A stretch of DNA of 10,188 nucleotides from Solirubrobacterales bacterium (GTDB lineage Bacteria; Actinomycetota; Thermoleophilia; Solirubrobacterales; Solirubrobacteraceae). Positions 5,316 through 10,188 of this stretch are shown piece by piece. The stretch spans positions 1 to 10,188 of the forward strand of contig PMKB01000162.1 in the NCBI GenBank assembly GCA_003157595.1, in the 5' to 3' direction. The stretch's first letter is position 1. Each line of letters begins with the position of its first letter. Made by a program: the position numbers and the translations under genes. The notes beneath the pieces are model-generated. The model did not search any database. It was not told the DNA's origin and was given only the letters and a program-made list of their open reading frames with translations.

Positions 5316-6256
5316 TAGCTGGCGCTGCGACGCGGCGCGGAGGCCGCATGCCCCGGCGTCCGAGAGCGCGCTGGACGGGCGAGCGCGAGAAACGCGTCGC
5401 GCACCGGCGAGCCACCGCCCGCCCGCCAGGCGGCTGAGAGCTCGATCGTCGGCGTCGGGCCCGCAATCGGCAGGAAGGTCACACCGCTGCGGTCGACGGT
5501 TCCGACCGACGCCGGCACGAGCGAGACGCCGAAGCCCCCGGCCACCAGGCTGATGATCGTCTGCATCTCGGCGACCTCCAGCACATCCTCCGGCACGCCG
5601 CCGGCCTCGACCATCGCCGTGGTGAGGCTTGCGAACAGGCCCGGCGCGTCGCGGCGCGCGAGGATCACGAACGTCTCGCCGCGCAGCTCCTCGGCGCGCA
5701 GCCGGCGGCGCGACGCGAGCGGATGGCCGGAGGGCAGCGCGGCGACGAGACGCTCGCGTTGGATCGTCATCAGCTCCAACCGCGGGTCGATCTGCGCTTG
5801 TGCGACCGGGCCGCGGATCACGCCGACGTCGAGCTCGCCGCCGAGCAGGGCCTGAAACTGTACGACCGTCGGGAGCTCGCGCAGCACGAGTTCGACGTCG
5901 GGGCGGGTGGCGCGAAACTCGCGCAGGATGTCCGGCAGCGTCGGGCTGAACATCGCTGAGCCGACAAAGCCGATTGAGAGCGTGCCGAGCGATCCGCGAG
6001 CGATGTTGCGCGCGCGCTCGGCAGCCCGGTCGACGGCCGCGAGGATCCCTCGCGTGTCGTCGCGAAACGCCTCCCCGGCGGCGGTCAGCGTCACCCGCCT
6101 GCGGTTGCGCTCGAGCAGCGTCACACCAAGCTCGCGCTCGAGCGCGCGGATCTGCTGGCTGAGCGGCGGCTGCGAGATATGCAGGCGCGTGGCCGCACGG
6201 TGGAAGTGCAGCTCCTCGGCGACCGCGAGGAAGTAGCGGAGGTGGCGCAGCTCCAT
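5315..6256 (-). CDS. LysR-type transcriptional regulator
   Basis: This 313-residue protein has the classic LysR layout. An N-terminal winged helix-turn-helix covers residues 1-60 (MELRHLRYFLAVAEE, then a recognition region with HISQPPLSQQIRALE). A linker helix runs to about residue 88, and a periplasmic-binding-protein-type effector domain covers about 90-295. The wording of the N-terminus and the start of the effector domain (SIGFVGSA) resembles the CatM/BenM/CbnR group, which senses aromatic breakdown products, but the ligand cannot be read from sequence. The last 20 residues are Arg/Ser/Ala-rich and look disordered. The ATG at 6256 is the family's normal start; the ribosome binding site is weak. 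It is divergent from the kinase operon by 32 bases. LysR proteins often control the divergent gene, so that operon is a natural target, with operator sites necessarily lying partly inside coding sequence. Confidence 0.93.
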   Translation of the reverse strand: MELRHLRYFLAVAEELHFHRAATRLHISQPPLSQQIRALERELGVTLLERNRRRVTLTAAGEAFRDDTRGILAAVDRAAERARNIARGSLGTLSIGFVGSAMFSPTLPDILREFRATRPDVELVLRELPTVVQFQALLGGELDVGVIRGPVAQAQIDPRLELMTIQRERLVAALPSGHPLASRRRLRAEELRGETFVILARRDAPGLFASLTTAMVEAGGVPEDVLEVAEMQTIISLVAGGFGVSLVPASVGTVDRSGVTFLPIAGPTPTIELSAAWRAGGGSPVRDAFLALARPARSRTPGHAASAPRRSAS

Positions 6257-6288
6257 TCGATGGAACCCTACGCTCGCCGGAGGGGCGG

Positions 6289-7443
6289 ATGCGCGAGAAT
6301 CACCGCCGAGATCAGATGCCCGACCGCACCGCGCCCACCAGCCAGCTCACTCCCGCGCACGCCGACGTGATCGAGATCTTTGCCGAGGTGCTCGCGCAGA
6401 GCGAGGAGGAGGGGCTCGCCGACGACTTCTACAGCCGCCTGTGCGAGGGGATCACGCGTTGCACGGCCCTGCGCCGGGTGGTCATCTTCCGCTACGACTC
6501 AACCCGCCGGCGGATCCTCGCGGCCGGCAGCTACGGCGTCGCCCTCGAGCTCTTCCACGGCGACTTCTTCACGCTCGAGTCGGCGGCGCTGGCCCGCCAG
6601 GCGCTCGAGCAGGATCGCGTGCTGGAGATCGCGGAGGATCTGGAAAGCCAGCTGCCGGCGGAGTACGTCGAGCGTCTGCGGGCCCGGACCGTCGTCTGCT
6701 CGCCGATGTCGGCGCGCGGCCGCTGGATGGGGGCGATCCTCGGCGACCGCGGCGGTGACGGGCCGCCGCTGACCGCCGCAGAGCGCGAGGTGCTGTGGAT
6801 CCTCGGCAAGATGGCGGCGCTCGCCGCGATGGCGCGTGCCGCGACTCGCCAGCACGAGCGCGCGGTCGCGCTCGAGCAGCGGATCGACCTCGCTCGCGAG
6901 GTGCACGAAGGGGTGGTCCAGCGTCTGTTCGGGGTCTCGCTCGCCCTCTCGGGCGGCCAGCCATTCGACGAGCAGACCCGCAGGCGCTGCGCCGAGGAGG
7001 TTCAGGCGGCACTCGGCGACCTGCGCACGGCGATGCAGCGACCACTCGGTCGCTCGGTCGCCGCGACGAGCACCACACTCGCCGAAGAGGTGGCGAGGCT
7101 GCGCCACGAGTACCCCGACCTGGGGATCACGATCGATGACGACGCGCAGTTCGCCGCTCCGCCGGCTCTCGAGCCGCTCGCCCAGTCGGTGCTCGCCGAG
7201 GCGATTCGCAACGCCCACAAGCACGCGCACGCGACGCGCGTCGGCGTGCGCAGCCAGATGGGCGACGGCACCTTCGTGCTCGAGGTCACCAACGACGGCG
7301 TCCAGGAGGACGGCGAGCCCGCCGGCATGGGCCTGCGCCTAGCCGGCTTCGAAGCGCTGCAGGCCGGCGGCCTGCTCGAGTTCGGGTCGCGCGAGGGCGA
7401 CCGCTGGCAGGTTCGCCTGGTCGTCCCCTACGAGGAGTCATGA
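6289..7443 (+). CDS. Soluble GAF-domain histidine kinase, NarL/DesK type
   Basis: This 384-residue protein has no membrane span, so it senses an internal or diffusible signal. A GAF domain covers about residues 22-175. The dimerisation/phosphoacceptor (HisKA_3) helix follows, with LAREVHEGVVQRLFG and His206 as the phosphorylation site; the residue after the His is Glu instead of the usual Asp. The ATPase domain (about 285-384) has the N-box EAIRNAHKHAHATRV with Asn308, the ATP-lid start NDG, and GMGL. The usual GMRERV stretch after the lid is replaced by LAGFEAL. Whether the GAF pocket binds haem, a small molecule or nothing cannot be told. The ATG at 6289 has GGAGG 5 bases upstream (6279-6283). 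An in-frame ATG at 6316 lacks one. The stop overlaps the response regulator start by ATGA, so the two are translationally coupled. Confidence 0.93.
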   Translation: MRENHRRDQMPDRTAPTSQLTPAHADVIEIFAEVLAQSEEEGLADDFYSRLCEGITRCTALRRVVIFRYDSTRRRILAAGSYGVALELFHGDFFTLESAALARQALEQDRVLEIAEDLESQLPAEYVERLRARTVVCSPMSARGRWMGAILGDRGGDGPPLTAAEREVLWILGKMAALAAMARAATRQHERAVALEQRIDLAREVHEGVVQRLFGVSLALSGGQPFDEQTRRRCAEEVQAALGDLRTAMQRPLGRSVAATSTTLAEEVARLRHEYPDLGITIDDDAQFAAPPALEPLAQSVLAEAIRNAHKHAHATRVGVRSQMGDGTFVLEVTNDGVQEDGEPAGMGLRLAGFEALQAGGLLEFGSREGDRWQVRLVVPYEES

Positions 7444-8075
7444 GCATCACGACCGAGGAGTTCGACGCCCTCGACGATCACTCCAAGCTGCGCGTGCTGA
7501 TCGTCGACGATCACGACGTCGTGCATTGGGGCTTCCGGCTGATGCTCGGCAACCAGCCGTGGGTCGAGCGCTGCCTCAGCTCGCGCACGGGCGCGGAGGC
7601 CTATGCGCTGGCCGAGCGCTACAAGCCCGATGTCGCGCTGGTCGATCTGTTCATCGGCGAGGAGTCGGGGCCGGAGATCTGCCAGCAGTTGCGCGAGCGC
7701 TCGCCCGACACGAAGGTGCTGTTGATCAGCGGCGCCGGCCGGATCTCGCCCGGCGCGGCCAAGGCGGCCGGCGCGTCGGGCTTCATCCCCAAGGACTGGG
7801 GCGCAGCGGACATCTCGCGCGCCGTTCGCATGGTCGGCCTCGGGATGACCGTGTTTCAGCCGCAGGGTGACGGTGAGGCCACAGCGCTCTCACCGCGCGA
7901 GCGCGAGGTGCTGGACCTGATCGCCAGCGGCTCCACCAACCGCGAGATCGCGGCCGCTCTGCATCTCTCGCCCCACACGATCCACGAGCACACGAGCAGC
8001 CTCTACCGCAAGCTCGGCGCCCGCAACCGCGCCGATGCGGTCCAGCGTGCCCATCGCGCCGGCCTCACGGAGTGA
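7440..8075 (+). CDS. NarL/LuxR-family response regulator
   Basis: This 211-residue protein has a receiver domain at about residues 17-135 with every key residue present: acidic pair Asp23-Asp24 in VDDHD, phosphoacceptor Asp69 in LVDLF, Ser97 in LLISG and Lys118 in FIPKDW. A LuxR-type helix-turn-helix follows at about 148-208 (LSPREREVLDLIASG, then LSPHTIHEHTSSLYRKLG). It should be phosphorylated by the kinase encoded just upstream and then bind DNA, usually as a dimer. The ATG is inside the kinase stop (ATGA overlap), so the pair is made together. About 16 residues precede the receiver, an acidic extension (TTEEFDALDDHSK) not usually present. Its own stop overlaps the next gene by four bases (GTGA). 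Target genes are unknown; the operon itself and the divergent LysR gene are the nearest candidates. Confidence 0.95.
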   Translation: MSITTEEFDALDDHSKLRVLIVDDHDVVHWGFRLMLGNQPWVERCLSSRTGAEAYALAERYKPDVALVDLFIGEESGPEICQQLRERSPDTKVLLISGAGRISPGAAKAAGASGFIPKDWGAADISRAVRMVGLGMTVFQPQGDGEATALSPREREVLDLIASGSTNREIAAALHLSPHTIHEHTSSLYRKLGARNRADAVQRAHRAGLTE

Positions 8076-8404
8076 GCACCGGCGGGATGTTTCTCGTCAC
8101 CCTCAGCCGCTCCGGCCCAGCCTACGACCGCTCCAAACCGCTGGAGCAGCAGTCCGGCTGGCTGGCGCATGCGGCCTTCATGGACGGTCTCGTCGAGAGC
8201 GGCTTCATCGTGCTCGGCGGGCCGCTCGCCGACGAGTTCCGCGTTGCGCACGCCGTCGAGGCGGAGTCCGAGCAGGCTGTTCGCTCGACGCTCGCGAGCG
8301 ACCCGTGGAGCGGGACCCACCTGGCGCTCGAGTCGGTCGAGCGGTGGACAATCCGGCTTGACGCACGGCGGGACCCCCCGATTGGGGGGGTCGGAACCCC
8401 CTGA
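8072..8404 (+). CDS. YCII-domain protein (YciI-like)
   Basis: This 110-residue protein matches the YCII fold: an opening strand MFLVTLSRSGPAY, then a helix with the conserved His in WLAHAAFMDGLVESG, the strand FIVLGGPL, and a second half with ASDPWSG and a closing strand. This ferredoxin-like fold is shared with muconolactone isomerase and the chloro-hydroquinone dehydrochlorinase TftG. Most members have no known activity. The GTG at 8072 overlaps the response regulator stop (GTGA). An ATG at 8087 would also work and would begin exactly at the domain; neither has a clean ribosome binding site, so coupling to the upstream gene is likely. The tail after about residue 97 (RRDPPIGGVGTP) is encoded by the C/G-run hairpin and is probably not part of the fold. 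Its place as third gene of the kinase operon suggests a role in that circuit. Confidence 0.88.
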   Translation: MSTGGMFLVTLSRSGPAYDRSKPLEQQSGWLAHAAFMDGLVESGFIVLGGPLADEFRVAHAVEAESEQAVRSTLASDPWSGTHLALESVERWTIRLDARRDPPIGGVGTP

Positions 8405-8412
8405 GCGGGGGT
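8373..8412 (+). promoter_or_regulatory. Four alternating C/G runs forming alternative hairpins before fabD
   Basis: Runs in order are CCCCCC (8374-8379), GGGGGGG (8384-8390), CCCCC (8397-8401) and GGGGG (8407-8411). Run 1 can pair with 2 (loop GATT), and 3 with 4 (loop TGAGC, with A8396-T8412 closing). Alternatively 2 can pair with 3 (loop TCGGAA). This is the 1:2, 2:3, 3:4 layout of an attenuator. It spans the YCII stop codon and ends 15 bases before the chosen fabD start. A plain double terminator is the simpler reading; neither stem has a T-run. Confidence 0.6.
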
Positions 8413-8427
8413 GATGCGGACGCGCGA

Positions 8428-9336
8428 GTGCGCGCCCGCCGTCGCAGGCGCGATGATGTCGGCGTGCGTGTCGATCGGGGTGCGGCGGTCCTCTTTCCGG
8501 GGCAGGGAGTGTCTGTGGCTCGCTCGCAGGCGCGCGTCGCCCACGCGCTGCCGGCGCTGCTCGAGCTCGCCGGCGAGCTGATCGGCGCGGACTGCTTCGA
8601 GCTGGCCGGCGAATCCACCCGCTACGCCCAGCCTGCGATCTTCCTCTCCAGCCTTGCCGGCTTCCTCGAGCTCGAGGAGCCCTCCGCGGCCGTGGCCTTC
8701 GCCGGGCATTCGCTCGGCGAGCTCTCGGCGCTGGCGGCGGCCGGAGCGCTGAGCTGGGAGGAGGCGCTGGGCCTCGTCGTGCTGCGCGGTGCGCTGATGG
8801 ACGAGTCCGGGCGCTCGAGCGGTGGCGAGGGGAGCATGCTGGCGCTGCTGAAGAGCACGCCCGAGGAGGCGGCGGCGGTGGCGGCAGCCGCCGGGGTATG
8901 GGTGGCCAACGACAACGCGCCGGGCCAGACCGTGCTGGCCGGCCCGCGCGAGGGACTGCGCGAAGCTGCCCGGATCGCCCGCGAGCGTGGCGTGCGCTCG
9001 CTCGCTCTCGATGTCACCGGCGCGTTCCACTCACCCTGGATGGCCGCTGCGCAGGAGCCGTTCCGCGAGGCGCTCGAGCGCGTGACGTTCGGCGAACCGG
9101 CGGTCACGGTCTTCTCCGGCCTCACCGCGCAGCCGTTCGTCGATCCGCGTGACGAGCTTGCGCGTGCCCTGACCTCTCCGGTGCGCTGGCGCGAGACGAT
9201 GCTCGCCCTCGCTGCCCACGGCGCGCAGAGCTTCATCGACGTGGGGCCCGATCAGGTGCTCGCTCGGCTCGTCGCACGCAACGTGGCTGACCTCCAGGCG
9301 ATTGCGCTCGAGGAGCACTATGCCGGCAACGCTTGA
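8428..9336 (+). CDS. fabD: Malonyl-CoA:acyl-carrier-protein transacylase
   Basis: FabD moves malonyl from CoA to acyl carrier protein to feed fatty-acid elongation. With the GTG at 8428 the protein has 302 residues and carries the full catalytic set: FPGQG with Gln26, GHSLGE with the nucleophile Ser95, Arg120 in VVLRGALM, His201 in GAFHSPWM, and GPDQVL near the C-terminus. The segment between FPGQG and YAQPAIF is about a dozen residues shorter than in E. coli FabD, which still leaves the fold plausible. The start is uncertain: 8428 adds a very basic leader (MRARRRRRDD) with only a weak GGA before it. The in-frame GTG at 8464 puts FPGQG near the usual residue 12 but has no ribosome binding site. 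It overlaps fabH by 17 bases and is probably the first gene of a fatty-acid synthesis operon. Confidence 0.94.
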   Translation: MRARRRRRDDVGVRVDRGAAVLFPGQGVSVARSQARVAHALPALLELAGELIGADCFELAGESTRYAQPAIFLSSLAGFLELEEPSAAVAFAGHSLGELSALAAAGALSWEEALGLVVLRGALMDESGRSSGGEGSMLALLKSTPEEAAAVAAAAGVWVANDNAPGQTVLAGPREGLREAARIARERGVRSLALDVTGAFHSPWMAAAQEPFREALERVTFGEPAVTVFSGLTAQPFVDPRDELARALTSPVRWRETMLALAAHGAQSFIDVGPDQVLARLVARNVADLQAIALEEHYAGNA

Positions 9337-10188
9337 GCAGGCCCAGGCGCGCGAGAAGCCCACAGCGCTGCTGCACGCCGGGATCGTCGGTCTCGGCTGC
9401 GCGCTGCCGGCGCGGATCGTGCCAAACGCCGAGATCAGCCCGGCGATCGGTGTGCCGGACGACTGGATCGAGCGGCGCACGGGGATCCGCGAGCGCCGCT
9501 ACGCCGAGCCAGGGGCGAAGCTGGCCGAGCTGGCCGCGGCGGCGGGACGCGCGGCGCTCGCCGACGCGGGCGTCGACGGCACCCAGGTGGACCTCGTGCT
9601 CGTCGCGAGCTGCAGCCAGGACTCCGTGATGCCGAATGCCGCGCCACAGGTCGCCCACGCGCTCGGCGCGGAGCGGGCAGGAGCATTCGACGTCGGAAGC
9701 GCCTGCGCCGGCTTTCTCGCCGCGCTCGCGGTCGCGCGCGGCATGCTCGTCTCCGGCGCGTCGCAGACGGCCCTGGTGATCGGTGCCGAGATCATGTCGC
9801 GCCACCTCGATCCGCACGACCGCAACACGGCGGCGCTGTTCGGCGACGGCGCCGGCGCGATCGTCGCGACGGCGGGGGCGCCGGGCGAGCTGGGGCCGGT
9901 GATCCTCGGCAGCGACGGCGCCCACGCACAGCTGGTCGTCGCCGATCGCGAGACGCAGCTGCTCGCAATGGACGGCCACGAGACCTTCAAACAAGCCGTC
10001 AGGCGCCTGGCCGAGGCCTCGACAGCGGCTTGCGACGCGGCCGCGGTCTCGCTGCGCGAGCTTGACCTCTACGTCTACCACCAAGCCAACACGCGGATAC
10101 TGGCGAGCCTGGCGGAGCGGCTCGAGCTTGACCCTGGCAAGGTCGTCGACGCCATCGCGACACTCGGCAACACCTCGGCGGCGAGCGT
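9320..10188 (+). CDS. fabH: 3-oxoacyl-[acyl-carrier-protein] synthase III (runs off right edge)
   Basis: FabH performs the first condensation of fatty-acid synthesis, joining an acyl-CoA primer to malonyl-ACP. The ATG at 9320 has GAGGAG 4 bases upstream, inside fabD, and the frame then stays open for 289 codons to the window end. All three catalytic residues are visible: Cys129 in GSACAGF, His254 in YHQANTRI and Asn284 in GNTSAAS. DDWIERRTGI near residue 47 and LFGDGAGA at 173-180 are typical FabH stretches. Compared with E. coli FabH there are about 18 extra residues at the N-terminus. Only about 40 residues are missing at the C-terminus by comparison with the usual length. Primer preference (straight or branched) cannot be told. 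The overlap with fabD indicates coupled translation. Confidence 0.95.
   Translation, partial: MPATLEQAQAREKPTALLHAGIVGLGCALPARIVPNAEISPAIGVPDDWIERRTGIRERRYAEPGAKLAELAAAAGRAALADAGVDGTQVDLVLVASCSQDSVMPNAAPQVAHALGAERAGAFDVGSACAGFLAALAVARGMLVSGASQTALVIGAEIMSRHLDPHDRNTAALFGDGAGAIVATAGAPGELGPVILGSDGAHAQLVVADRETQLLAMDGHETFKQAVRRLAEASTAACDAAAVSLRELDLYVYHQANTRILASLAERLELDPGKVVDAIATLGNTSAAS

Noticed and set aside
6898..6915. Inactive kinase because the phosphoacceptor box reads HE instead of HD
   Set aside because: Glu is a conservative replacement for the catalytic acid, and the N-box Asn, the lid glycines and a fully conserved partner regulator are all present.

Overview
The window is very G+C-rich, with strong G/C preference at third codon positions. 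It uses GTG starts and 4-base gene overlaps, and it encodes a tRNA-Pro without a 3' CCA. This suggests a high-G+C actinobacterium. A Thermoleophilia/Solirubrobacterales-like member is my best guess from overall protein flavour, but the sequence alone cannot prove it.

Layout, left to right. Positions 1-106 hold the start of a minus-strand exported protein. It is divergent, across only 48 bases, from a patatin-like phospholipase (155-1402, +). A G/C-rich gene-free stretch (1403-1749) with strong hairpins separates that gene from two minus-strand genes: a 58-residue helix-turn-helix-like protein (1750-1926) and a Nif3/YbgI dinuclear-metal protein (2009-2770). A tRNA-Pro(CGG) gene (2822-2895, +) with its own 13-bp terminator hairpin follows. 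Next is a 52-residue acidic ORF with a clear ribosome binding site (3074-3232, +). Then come two minus-strand genes: a ZIP-family metal transporter (3411-4274), with a TTAGG/CCTAA palindrome at its promoter, and a universal stress protein (4537-5016). A 217-base non-coding stretch with repeats lies between them. A distinctly A+T-richer island (about 5030-5230) lies upstream of the stress gene.

The regulatory block is a minus-strand LysR-type regulator (5315-6256), divergent by 32 bases from a plus-strand cassette. The cassette holds a soluble GAF-histidine kinase (6289-7443), a NarL/LuxR response regulator (7440-8075) and a YCII-domain protein (8072-8404), each overlapping the next by 4 bases. 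They are probably translated together, so the YCII protein may belong to the two-component circuit. The window closes with the start of a type II fatty-acid synthesis cluster: fabD (8428-9336) overlapping fabH (9320 to the edge). Just before fabD lie four alternating C- and G-runs that can form mutually exclusive hairpins.

Most genes belong to known families, and I see no mobile element, CRISPR array or defence system. The points most worth a second look are the G/C-run structure before fabD, the kinase/regulator/YCII cassette with its divergent LysR, the two small uncharacterised ORFs, the metal-operator-like palindrome, and the stress protein with a degraded nucleotide-binding loop.
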